NCBI RefSeq assembly: GCF_037975245.1
Contig: NC_092562.1
Coordinates: 9,899,001-9,963,000 of the forward strand
Direction of reading: 5' to 3'
Length of the DNA: 64,000 nucleotides
DNA from: Apostichopus japonicus
Lineage: Eukaryota; Echinodermata; Holothuroidea; Aspidochirotida; Stichopodidae
Position numbers and translations under genes: made by a program. Shown one piece after another: positions 1-12,200 of the stretch; the stretch's first letter is position 1; the number at the start of each line of letters is the position of its first letter. The notes below the pieces were generated by a model. The model was not told the DNA's origin and ran no database searches. It saw only the letters and a list, made by a program, of their open reading frames with translations.

Positions 1-118
1 AAATTATTAGTCATTAGCAGCTTCTGGACTGGGTGTAATAGGTTATTTATACTGTCAGTCTCCTTGGTGGTAACTGTTCCTTTCAATAAAATGAACTCGC
101 CATGAGGTTAAGATTTGA

Positions 119-313
<195 letters not shown>

Positions 314-974
314 ATAGTGCAGGCATCTTACTACAAAATGTGAGCATACACTTTAAACAGTTGAACAATTTTGATACATTATGTGGTAAAATTTGTCAAA
401 ATATCCCCCAATTCAAGTTGCTGCATGGTGGTTGATTACTGCTTGTACAATGTCTCCATTATTCGTGTGTCTTCCATTTTGCTACTGCTGGTGGGTTATA
501 TTCAAGCTGTTTGTCAGCAAAGTTTATTGCACAGTGACTATTATGTACCATCAAATGCCTGGTGAACATTGATTCAGACTGGGGTGATGGGGCAGTGTCA
601 GGCCTAGAATTTTACAAGTTTAGCCAGTTGCTCAAAATGCAAGTGGATAAAATATCGACTGGCTAAAATCAAATTCCCACTTGCATTAAACGTGAATTAA
701 TATGAAATCAACAATCTTTCACTTGCAGAAAAATGCAAGTGCCTTTTTCGTTCTACTGGCAAATTGTGAAATCCACTTGGTATTAAGCCAGTAAATAGCC
801 CGAATGATGCCCAAGTATACCCATTAATACAACTAAAGGTCTGTACTTCTGCTTAGAAACGAACTATAGTCCAACAACAATATTCTTTGAAAATCCTAGA
901 GCTTTATTTTATTAAATGTTTTCTTTCGGCTCGCGTAAAGTTTAATGATGTTGTTTTGTTTTATTTGTTGACAG
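314..974. other. RPS28 3' flank, no further gene seen
   Basis: AT-rich DNA after the RPS28 stop codon; either 3'UTR plus intron (see the candidate terminal exon) or plain 3' flank. Short ORFs have no recognisable content. Around 600-790 there are several short related words (ACTTGCA, GCAAGTG in both orientations), too degraded to define an element. Confidence 0.4.
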
Positions 975-1120
975 GATTTTGAAGTATGGTTGGGTCAGAA
1001 GACTGGCATGTCTGAAGTGGAATCAGAACGCGAAGACAGAGGGCACTCTCATTGACTTTACATGATTGCTAATTAACATGGTCTGAAATTGTTAATAAAC
1101 CTCTCAATACTTCATGATTA
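975..1120 (+). other. Possible detached 3'UTR/terminal exon of RPS28
   Basis: An acceptor-like TTGTTGACAG ends at 974, and an AATAAA polyadenylation signal lies at 1094-1099. A candidate donor (GTGAGC at 340-345) follows the RPS28 stop codon. Together they could define an untranslated last exon. Short reading frames here resemble no family I know. The 3' limit is approximate, and the link to RPS28 is inference from position only. Confidence 0.3.
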
Positions 1121-2170
1121 TTGTTCCTGTTCCTTTATATGGTCGAAGAATTCACTTTATTTTAACCATTAGAGTTTCTTCTCTTTCGTCTCCTTACCTA
1201 ATACCTTGGGGGGTTCCACAAGGGTCTGTCCTTGGACCTCTTGAATTCATTTTGTATACTGGTCCTTTAAGACAACTTGGTGTTCAACACGTTATGTATG
1301 CTGACGATACGCAACTTTACATTAACATGAAACAAAATGATCTTAATACATGTCTAACCAGTCTCTCCAATTTTATCACTGACATCAAGCAATGGCCCAC
1401 TTGCAACAGTTTACTCCTGAACGATTCAAAGACCAAAGTCATCCACGTCACCTCCCAGTTTATAGAGATTCTAGTAACCTACCTGCCCTCACTGTTGATA
1501 CAAATGTCATAACTCCCTCCGAAAATACACGTGATCTTGGTGTCTTGCTTGATGATAAACTTGATATGCAAAAACATAGAACACTTGTCGTTCAGCTGCG
1601 TATGGTATTTACAAAATTGGTAAAGTCAGGAGGTATATAGATCAAGGCTCAACTGAATGACTGGTTCATGCTTGTTACTTCCTGGATTACTGCAACAGTT
1701 TGTATGTGAATTTGCCAGTTTCTCATATAACTCCCATTCAGAGAATTCAGAACGCTGCTGCGCGCCTAGTCTCACTAAAATGTTTGATCACATCACTCCT
1801 CCCCCATTCATTGCATTGGCTTCCCGTCTCTCAGCGCATCCAGTTTAAGATCCCACTTCACACCTACAAAGCAATCAACAGGCTTGCCCCTCAATATATC
1901 ACTGACCTATTTATTCCTTTGTGTAACTACAGTTATGATTAACTCCTGGTCCATGTATCCGCACTTGTTATGGCGATCGTGCCTTTTCTGTCGCTGCGCC
2001 TTCTCTTCGGAACAAACTCCCATTTCACGTTCGTGACTCTCCCTCTGTATTTTCAAGAGGCAAACATTTCTGTTTGATTCCTAGTTTCTTTTTTTTTTTT
2101 GCCTTTGTTTCCTTTGTCTCTTCCTATTTTGTAAAGCGCATTGAAACGCTGTTTTAAACGCTATCTTAAT
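1120..2170 (+). mobile_element. Decayed CR1/L2-like LINE fragment
   Basis: Fragments of a non-LTR reverse transcriptase lie in several frames. At 1200-1480 there is a GVPQGSVLGPL motif, a YADDTQLYI catalytic box, and the following helix region. At 1700-1900 there is C-terminal sequence with IQRIQNAAARLV and HWLPVSQRIQFK, typical of the CR1/L2 group. At 1980-2060 remnants of the extreme C-terminus follow. Frameshifts and stops break the frame repeatedly, and the 5' two thirds (endonuclease and RT fingers) are absent, so this is a dead, 5'-truncated copy. Boundaries are approximate. Confidence 0.75.
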
Positions 2171-3807
2171 GTAATTTATTATTAGAGTTAAATCATCTTT
2201 CAAATTTGGCCATTTTTTTTATTTTTGCAATTCTATGAAACCATCTAGATTACTAAAAACAAAACCACCTTGCAATTGATCAACTTAAGAATAATATCCT
2301 TACAGCTGTTTTAACAAAATGAAAGTTAATAAATGAGGTACTTATGATTCCATTCCAGCCTAACAGCTACGTCACGCTTTGCACTTAGAAATTACATGCT
2401 CAAAGCAAGATGGATAAGTTGAGACAGTGTCTTCATTATTGAAATAAAGTGATAGTTATGCAATTTCAATCCCCTCCCCCTGTTATGTTTATCCCACACC
2501 TGACTCTGCGAGGCGTTACAGCCCAACCCTTTGTTAGTTGACATGGCATTAATACCCCTTACGTACAATGTGTTTGCAATTTCTTAATAGCACACATACT
2601 GTAGATAATTATTTGGAAAGTTTGTTCGTTTGCAGCATTTAGATAGATGACAAATAGGTTAAAATTACTTCAGCTAGCTATATTCCTGAAGACACCAAGT
2701 CAGAGGAATAAAGATTAATGCCAATGCACCCTTTATCAATTACAATGTGCACCAGTCTGTTACTATTTATACGAGTTCCTCCCATCAACAAATTTATGAG
2801 CGTGGGACAGGATTTGGGACAAAGAACCCCTCCCCAGAGCTGGTCATGGTACACATCTCAAGCCAACGTAATAAATAAGTTTCCCCCTCGCAATAGTGTA
2901 TCTACTTATTTGACATCACAATGAAACTTCAATTATCTCAGATGATGTTGCTGGCTACATGTTATCAATGATGAGTCTGGCAAAGTCTGTTCAAGTTATC
3001 ATTCAGGATAGCTAAATCAATTTAAATGTTGAAACTAAAATGGGATGAGAATTAAAGAAAAGGTCACAGATTGGAAACATTGCAAAGGGGACAAAACCAG
3101 CTGGAGATTAGAAGAAGAGGCTGATTTCACACGGGGAGGGAAGGAGAGGAACCAAATTTGCAAAACCACCCTCCAAGGAAGCACGCTGTTCCCACTATTG
3201 CCCTCCTCGGTAGCCGGGCTGTTCCCCCAATGGTTAACGATACCACTGGAATTTCACTCACAAACCCTATCACTGATGGGCTACTACTGCAAAGGTTATA
3301 CGAGATCAGCACTTAACAGGATCATGAGGCATGATATGAAAGAAAGCAAACAACTTGATGTACTGTAATGAATTTATTGTTCATGTTTAACATGTTATTG
3401 AATGATATATTTATAGACTACTATGAATGCAAAACTCATTAATAGTTAGAAAAAGATGACTTGCTGTTTGGCCCTCAATACTGAATTGGCTATTTCAGTC
3501 TCAAGCTCGACTTTAGAAATGGTCACTGCTCTAGACTCCAGACATCCATTATGGAGATGAACCAAATGAAATAACAGTGATAAAGGGACCTTGACTATAT
3601 AATTTTACCAACTCATTCCTAAGTATGAATTTTCTTTAAAGATGATGGCATCAAAGTTAGAGCCTGGACATTTAAAACCAAACAAATTGATCCATTTTCA
3701 ACCCCAGTCTGCACACCTACAATGAGACTGTAACTGTATGGTTATGGCTGTGTAAACCACAAGCAAAGTATAACAAATTCCTTCAAAGGGAATAGATACT
3801 GCACAGT
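2171..3807. other. Intergenic, no gene recognised
   Basis: No recognisable coding region, RNA gene or clear repeat. The 107-codon ORF at 3045-3368 lacks family features and is overlapped by an antisense ORF; I treat both as chance. Confidence 0.4.
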
Positions 3808-4281
3808 CAGGGGCGTATCCAGAATTTTCCACTAGCGGGGGCATCAGGAATGAATGATCGCCGTCCTGGGGGATGGATCTAAGGGGAGGGGTGGACAATT
3901 TTTGCTTTCGAAGAAGGGCTGAAATGCAAAATGGTGCCATATGTGATCCATTTTTCGACCTTAATAATAAGCAACATTTCCAGTAAAAATGGACACAAAA
4001 TGCACAATTTAGTATGGCTGGCATGTCACTTAGTGTTTATAGTGATAATACAAACACAATTACCTTCTATGTTTCTAAAACTGTTATGCCGCCGAACTTC
4101 ACCAGAACCTTTTTTTGGCAAACAAAAAATAAAGCATACGGGAGGGGGGGGGGGTGGAGCGATCACCGACATCTCACATAAAGGTCGTCATCAATTTGTT
4201 TTTTGCTTAACCTTTCTTTTTTGGTGACGGCCAATAGGGGGGGGCGCGCGCCTGTTGCGCCCCCCCCTGGATACGCCCCTG
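3808..4281. mobile_element. hAT-like MITE with CAGGGGCGTATCCAG termini
   Basis: The sequence starts CAGGGGCGTATCCAG and ends with its reverse complement CTGGATACGCCCCTG, giving a 15-bp perfect terminal inverted repeat around 474 bp. G-runs just inside the left end and C-runs just inside the right end extend the imperfect inversion. CAGGGGC...-type ends are common in non-autonomous hAT elements. The adjacent 8-mers (TGCACAGT and ACCGGTGA) do not match, so a target-site duplication is not visible. No transposase is encoded. Confidence 0.65.
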
Positions 4282-6193
4282 ACCGGTGACAAAGTAAGTC
4301 AACATTACTAAACAGAGGATGTTGTTGGTGAGAACTTAAGTGATATATCAAGTCAAATATACGAAGATTTGTGAAATAGTTAAAGCAAACTCAGTCAAAC
4401 GAAATAATATAAAACATTTTCTACAAAAAAAAAAGGAAGAAAAAAGAAAAGAAGGCAAAATGAGAAACACTAAATGCAGTTAATGCACAATGTCTGGACC
4501 AAATAACTAAAATTACCTCAGGTGGGAGGGGGGGGGAGTCAGTTGGGTGTGACATTTTGGGTAAATCAATCACCTGACCTGACAAATGTGAGCATTTAAA
4601 TTGAGTATTTCCAGTTACATATTAAATCAATCATCACTTTCTGTCAAATTCATCCATAGAATTCCCCCGCCCCCCCCCCCCATGTGAAATCTGCTACTCA
4701 TTTCAGTACAATGAGTGACAACACTGATTTTTATAATGTACATACATGTACTGGTGAGAAATATGGTAATCTTGGCTATACATGTATTAATGTTTCTCAG
4801 AATTAGTATTTAATCCTCATGTTACCAGACTAATGCAATATATCTGCAACTTTATATTCAAATACATGCATGTATGTACATGGCAAGAGAAGGTACATGA
4901 TGAACCCAACCAGCTGCTAAATTAATGGAACACTGTAATTCATCGCTAATTAGCCATTACAGCATCGCTACCTTCAATACATCTCACTTAATTTTGGGCC
5001 TCATATCTGGTTACCGTATTCTTTAACTGTTCGAATGGAACCACTTCCACCTTCTACACATAGCAACAGCCGATGCTGGGTGTTATTGCTGGTTGCAAGA
5101 CCGTTTAAAACGGATCCAAAACATATATATATATATATATAAATATATAATGGTGACTTTTGTTGTATAGTGGAACTATCAGTGTTGAAACTTGGTAGTT
5201 GTTAAATCATAGCTGTAATTATTAATTTGTGCGTATTGAATATCCCTAGTTTTGAGAAATATGGTAATCCTACTCGCAGAGCATTAAATTAAACCAAACA
5301 TTTCTCCTTACTGAGCCTATGATTCTAACAGTGCGCCAAAATATAACAAGGATCATCTCAAAGCACTTGACTGTCCATATTAAATCATTACTGTATCCTT
5401 CTCAGTATTTTATGATCTTTTCTTCAAGCATATAGCAAGGTAGTATCACCGGTCGAAGCAATTTCTAAAAAAAATGAACTTTCACTAAAATTCCAAAAGT
5501 CGTACAATCGCAAGATTTTTTTGAATACTTTGTAATGCATCAACTTCCGTCATGTCCAATATAGTCTTGGAACATTTTGTTACAGAGAGCAAATTTTCTT
5601 AAGACAAAGAACAAGAAAAGGTTTACTCGTAAAAACAGTCAAAAGTACAAAATTTCTTAGTACATGATTGAAAACTTGGATAAACACAAGAACTTGTTTA
5701 TGAAAAAAAAGCTATCAAATAAGAGGTAGAAAACAGTGTCAACGGATTTTGCTTTATGAATATTCATTGCCTGGGGAAAAAAACCAGCCCGGAAAGGACA
5801 CTTTCTAATGCTACTAACCACCCTGTATGGTTATTTCAGGTCACCTTTCAAAGCACTCGTATCGACGATATGAACAGTTTGAAACTTTATCCACATCCAA
5901 TGGAAACAGGATATTCACACACTGCTCACAATGTCAAAACAAATGCTTTTAAGTGTTACCATAATGTAAACAGAGCAACATTAAGACCTTTGACCCTGAT
6001 CATAAGAGTGTTGGCATCCTTTGGAAAGATGTGGTAGATGCTCAGCAGAGCACATTCGTGACGGAGACAAATAAGAAAGAGAAAAAAGCATGGAAAAATC
6101 AAATAGGAGAGAAACCCTTGATGAGGTTGAAAGATGAAAGGAATTTCTAATAAGTCACATGTTGACCATTTTGGTATAGCTAGCAGTGATAGG
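4282..6193. other. Intergenic / CMPK1 3' flank, no gene recognised
   Basis: AT-rich sequence with homopolymer and dinucleotide tracts (poly-A near 4425, G-run near 4530, C-run near 4665, AT dinucleotides at 5123-5142). The part nearest 6193 should include the 3'UTR of the minus-strand kinase gene, but I could not identify its polyadenylation site with confidence. Confidence 0.35.
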
Positions 6194-6241
6194 TTATGAT
6201 AAACCTTCCTTCTGGAATAGTTCCTTTACTTTCTCAAAGAC
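6194..6241 (-). CDS. CMPK1: CMPK1 exon 7 and stop
   Basis: Encodes [15 protein letters not shown] and a TAA stop (reverse complement of 6194-6196). Acceptor CCGCAG. Matches the C-terminal helix of UMP-CMP kinases. Confidence 0.9.
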   Translation of the reverse strand, partial: VFEKVKELFQKEGLS

Positions 6242-9200
6242 CTGCGGAAAGAAGTAGAAACAAATAATAGTTGTACATGAAAGTAACAATTTATTTCTTT
6301 AGAATAGTTTAAGACTAAAAATCTTGGATTTCTCACCAAAGAGTGCAATTAATCAACTAGTTATATCTTTAAATCACAGCTAAATGCATTACTTCTTCAC
6401 AAATTGATGATTTTTTTTATAACTCCATCATTTTTAACACTGTGATCAAATTGCCTCAGTATGCTGTTAGAGAAAGCCTCTTTAAGTTGGAATCGTGCTA
6501 AGGCATTGGTATACTAAGGATATGATTATGAATGCAGGCATGTATTTCAATTCTAAATATTTCATATCTGGGACAACCATATACTAACCATATACACTTG
6601 AGAGACACGTTAATTTAGCAATCAAAAAAATGATAGCATCTTTTTCAGTCATTTGATATCAATTTCTGACGATAACTGTTACCAAAATTACTGAGTTTCA
6701 TTTCATGAAAAAATTTGCATTGATCAAACTAAGATCAAATGGATCATAATTTAGTGATACAGGTCTTCTAGATTGGTACAAACACCAACAATTGTGAGCA
6801 AGAGTATCAAGAGAAATTGCATGAACTTTGACTGACGGGAGGAAATGAAAGAGCAGGGAAGATGAGTATTTGTACCTGATCTGGTGATGCTTCTGCATCA
6901 ATAGTCCTGACTAAATTATCTTTCCTGTAGTGGTCGACGATAGGAGTTGTTGAGTTAGTATATGTCTGAAACCTGCAGAGGAATGTCCAAAAAAGAAATA
7001 ATAAAAATAGGAAGTGGTATCGTTAGTTTATTCTATCATATTTTGTTATGATTTTTGGTCAGGTTAGAAATGCTTTGTTAATACTGGTAACTGACAATCG
7101 ATGAGATTTGATCCAGCAGCCAAAGTCTGATGAGTGAACGACAGCTTACAAAACTATCGGGTTCCCGTTTCTACCGGTCAAGTTAATAACAATCAATCAA
7201 TCAATCAGAAACATTCATAAAGCACCATTATCAACAAAAGTTGTTTAAAGGCGCTATTAGACAGTTACATGACATTAACTATATTGTAAGCTGGTTCAAA
7301 CAGGTAACAACAAAAACAGGTTACAAAACCATCGGACTCTTGTATTTACCATTCATGTGCACAACAGGGTGTAGAGGTCAGAGTTCAACTGATCATCATC
7401 ATGAAATAAGAAAGAATTCCTCCTTAGGATTATTTACTTTGTTCTGTTGCTATGGTAACAGTAAGTAACAGGGTGTAGATGTCAGAGTTCAACTGATCAT
7501 CATCATGAAATAAGAAAGAATTCCTCCTTAGGATTATTGACTCTGTTCTGTTGCTATGGTAACAGTAAGTAACAGGGTGTAGATGTCAAAGTTCAACTGA
7601 TCATCATCATGAAATAAGAAAGAATTCCTCCTTAGGATTATTTTACTTTGTTCTGTTGCTATGGCCCTTACTACTTGTGTTTGAAGTGTATATTATCTCC
7701 CTTAGCCTCTAACTTTGCTTACCTTTTCACCAGACTCTCTCTGTTGTCATCTGACCTGCCGCTACTCTTGCCTCTCTCCAGGATCCTCTCAACACAGGTC
7801 TAAAACAAGAGCAAAACAAAGATATAAGTCATGAAAAATGCAAATTTCATACCAAAACAACAAATCATTTTCCACAAAGGGATTGCTTCTGTAAAGATTG
7901 GTACCACTTAATGACAGATACGATTATGGAATGTTACCCCCATAAACTATGCAAACCTTCACAGAATTCAGAACTCTGAGGTAAGCTTGCATTTTTATCG
8001 AGGTTTGACATAACTACCATATATTAATGCCAATCTGTTTCCTTCATTTAATAATATATTCGGGAAAAAGAAAGAAGTATATTAAATTAATCTACATATT
8101 CCAGTTTTCTTCTACCCCAGGCTCTTGAAGTCATTTACTAGAGCTGTAACATTGAGACTGATTTATCATTGAAGTGTAAAATCTGTGCTACTTGTTTGCT
8201 AGGTTTTTTGTTCATCAATCTGTTTTGCTTCAGCTAAGTTTAATTTCATACCTGTGGGAAAAAGGAACTAAAAATATAATTGAAACATAAATATCATCTT
8301 CCTAGTACAGTCAAGACTTTTGTCCAAAAAGAGGAATTATTTGAACTTTGTAAACATGTATGTAATGATATTCTGAACTTTTAAAAAAAAGTGACTTGTG
8401 GAAAACAAAGAGTTTACACCACTTGCTCCTGTGAACTGAAGTTTATTCCTATCTAACATACAGTAAGTCTACAATACACCTCTTGGAACTTGATAGCAAA
8501 GGGGAACAATTCTTTCCATATAGATTTAATGTCAAAATCCATTAAACATGAAAAAAAGAGAATTAAAGTAAATTTTTCACAAAGCTAGCTGGCTGCCTGT
8601 AAGCTATCCCAAAAGAGAATTTGTTTTGTATCACTCTTCATAAGTAGATGTATAATATATAATATTATAATGCAAAATACACTACCACAAAATTACTTTT
8701 TATTTCTTTTCAAAATACCATTCATCACATAGACACCATTATCTATAAAGCAATCAGAACAGCTGGGTCAACAGAGCTATTTGATTGTTTGGGTTTGGCA
8801 TTTAATTAAAGTTAAAACCCAACAAGCTGTCAATATATATATAACAGATATTCACTAGTAATGTTTAACATAAAATACAGCCCATGTTAGTACAAATAAT
8901 AGGGTACCATATTATAAAGTCAGGCATCATCACATAGCCTAGGCCTACAGTAAGTCCAAATATATATAGTACATGAACCTACTGTCAATCTAGCCTACCA
9001 CACATGAAATTCAAACTAAACCAGTAAACCACATGAGTAGAGTGAATTTAATTGTGCAGGGGCGGATGTAGGATTCTTCACTGGGGTCATAGATGCTGAC
9101 TGATATACGTGGGGTGGGGGTGAGGTGGGGAAGGGAGGTGGGGAAGGGAGGTGGGGAAGGGAGGTGGGGGAGGGAGGTGGGGAAGGGAGGTGGGGGAGGG

Positions 9201-12200
9201 AGGTGTAGTAGTCATCTGGCAGAAAAGAAATGATATTTTAGAAGCAAAATGTGTCATTCTGAGGCATACTATAAACAATGTCTATAATTTTGGTCTAAAT
9301 ACAAGGTCGCACTAATAACTATTAAAATTTTGGTGTGGGGTCAGACGGACTGGGGGAGAGGGGGATGATTGACTTGAGTCAGAAATGTCAAAGCCTAGAT
9401 TAAATAAAGGGAACCCATTATAGCTGATTCAGAGGAGGGTTTGAAATCAAGCTTGAAGAATCATGCAGTGCGAAAGATACACAACAATGACTGTATCCAG
9501 CATACACACTTGCCAAATTTGATTCTGTCGCAGAATCAATTGTTAATTTAATCAAGAATCGGACAAAAGCTTGCAGTACGTTACTGTCATTTTAACTGTT
9601 GTTGGGCCAACACAAACTACAAGTGAGTGGTTATATATTAATTGTAAATGTTTTAATGACACAAATGGAATACCGAAAGATAAAATAAATGTCGTTCATT
9701 ACATTAGCCTCTATAAATAGAGTATAAAACTATCAATAAGAGTTGAAAAATTGGAAGTTGAATTTTCTTTAAGTTTCACTGCAAAATCTAGAAAACCTTT
9801 TTAAGAAAAGTCGATTTGTAATTGCCTTCAGAATGATCTTGTTATTCCTCTCATAAATGAAACTAAAATTGAAAAAAAAGAGTAAGGAACTTTTTTATGG
9901 GCTGGAACAGGATTTGAAATTACAGGTCCTGTACTCTGCCAACTGAGCTATTCAGTCCTTTCTTTGTGGTGATCTCAATGTAGCCATTTCTTTATAGGGG
10001 GTGCTAGCTAGAAGCTAGAATACCTTGCAACCAGGCATCATGCCGGCTTTTTCTCCCAATACAACCCAGATACTGGCAGGGAAGGGACTTATAGAGAAAT
10101 TAGGCTATTATATATATTTACGAGGCAATTAACAATGGAACAATGTCTGGAAAATTTAAAAAAATTGAGATCAAATATATTTTATGGATCATCGCATGAA
10201 ATTCAAGTACTTTATACAGTATTCAATTAATTAGCATTACTGCTAACTTGGCAATAATAACCCATAGTAAATAACAATGCTACAAAACACCTCAGATGTA
10301 TAAATCAACTTACCTTCTCGGAACATTCAAAGAATAGGACAAATTTGAAGTTGACTTTGTTCGCCATAATTTTATTCCAGCCGGTATAATTGTCTTCATT
10401 CCTAGGAAAGCCATCAATTAGAAATTGCTTAATTTCACTCTTTTGCATTGCCTGTTGGTGTGGGAACAAAAGAAAAAGAATAGAAAAGAAAAATGATACA
10501 TAAAAGTCCTTAATTATCATGTTGAGAGAAGACCAGAAATTGTTTTGTCATTCCAAGAGAAAATGTTATGCATTGCCATAGATGAATGGTGCTTCTACCA
10601 TTGTCCAATAAACCAGATGACAAGAATACACCAAATTTTACAAGAAAAGGGTAGAAACTTTCAAACCTATTTTGATATGTCATAGACCATCAGAACCCGA
10701 CGCTATCAGTCAAGGTTTTGAGAAGTTTTTAGAAATGATCCATAAAACATCAGAGGCTCTACAAAATGGGCAAAGACTTTAATCGCAACTCCTCTTTTAT
10801 AGGTATTACACAAGAATTCAATAGAAAAACCAAACTCATTTTATACTATCCCCAATAATACCTTTACCACACATTACAAATATGCCAAATGCAATAGTGT
10901 TGGACACCATCACACAGTTGTACGTATGAAGTTAACAGAATATTTTGGTTGAGTTCGTTAGAAACAAGTCTCATTGTACTAGGAGGGATGAAGGGGTTTT
11001 GTTGGAAGGTTTGAATATGTTATCTTTGCTTTTGTATGTATCTAGAATTTACCAACTAGTATATACATCCATGAACTGTGGATACTTTCTCTTGCAATCT
11101 TGCTAAGGTTTTTGCAAGCACTGGAAATTCTTGTACAATGAGTAACTAGTGAGACATACTGTACCATGCTTGAAAAGAAGCCAGCAAATTGATTTGTTAC
11201 AAAACACACAGAAAGCATTCAAGGAATGAATGAGAGATTCCACCATAGGTCTTCTAATATCTGTTTATTCAGTTATCTTTTAGGATTTTTTTTTGAGGGG
11301 GGGGGGGTGTTTGGTATTGGAAGGAATCTGAGATGGAAGTTACAACTTTACTTGTGTGTACAGAAATAAACTACACTTCAAACAAGCTCTGAGGGGCTCA
11401 TGCTAAGGATGCCTAATGATGTTGTCAATGAATTTTGGACCATTACCTCATGTCAATTATATTATGTCTGAATTTACAACATGGAGCAACCAGAGCCAAA
11501 CACTCATTATTTACACTAAAATTCTGCCTCAATTTATGCTCGACACCAAATCTGCAACCAAACTACAAGAAAGTCAAAAGTTTGAAACGGTCACACATTT
11601 TGAACCAATGACGTGCAATTCCTGAAACAGACTGCAAATTGCATTGACACACACCTCTACCGATACATGGACAAGGTTTGCAACGATTTCCTCCACAAAA
11701 AGATTCTGCAAATGTTGAAACATTTTTTCTCACCGTATCCAGAAGTCCGAGTGTTATTTCAACGGGCACTATATTACCGTCTTTGATGTACGTCTCTATC
11801 AGGTCGCCTTTTGGGGATCCACTTCTACGTTCTTCGCGTAACAGTTCTCCGGCCGAGAGATGCTTAAACCCAAATTTCTGTGATTGGATGACGTGCACAG
11901 GAAAGGTTTTGTCATTAAATAAAAAGAATATCTAACTGGCAGACTGTTGCCACATTTAAACATGTCTTCATTATGATGTCTATCATACTTTCCTTATCAA
12001 CAAAGCGTCTAATAAAAACTATATGAACTTCAACATTAATGTCACATGAGTCTTCATCTTAAGTATCAACTGAATTTCAAATTTCATCTTACCAAACACC
12101 ACGATATGTCAATTAATAATTAGAGAGCTGAAGATTTTGAAGATCATTTACAATATTGACTAAATTTTATGATTTAAAAAAAAAAAAAAAAAATTAAGAC

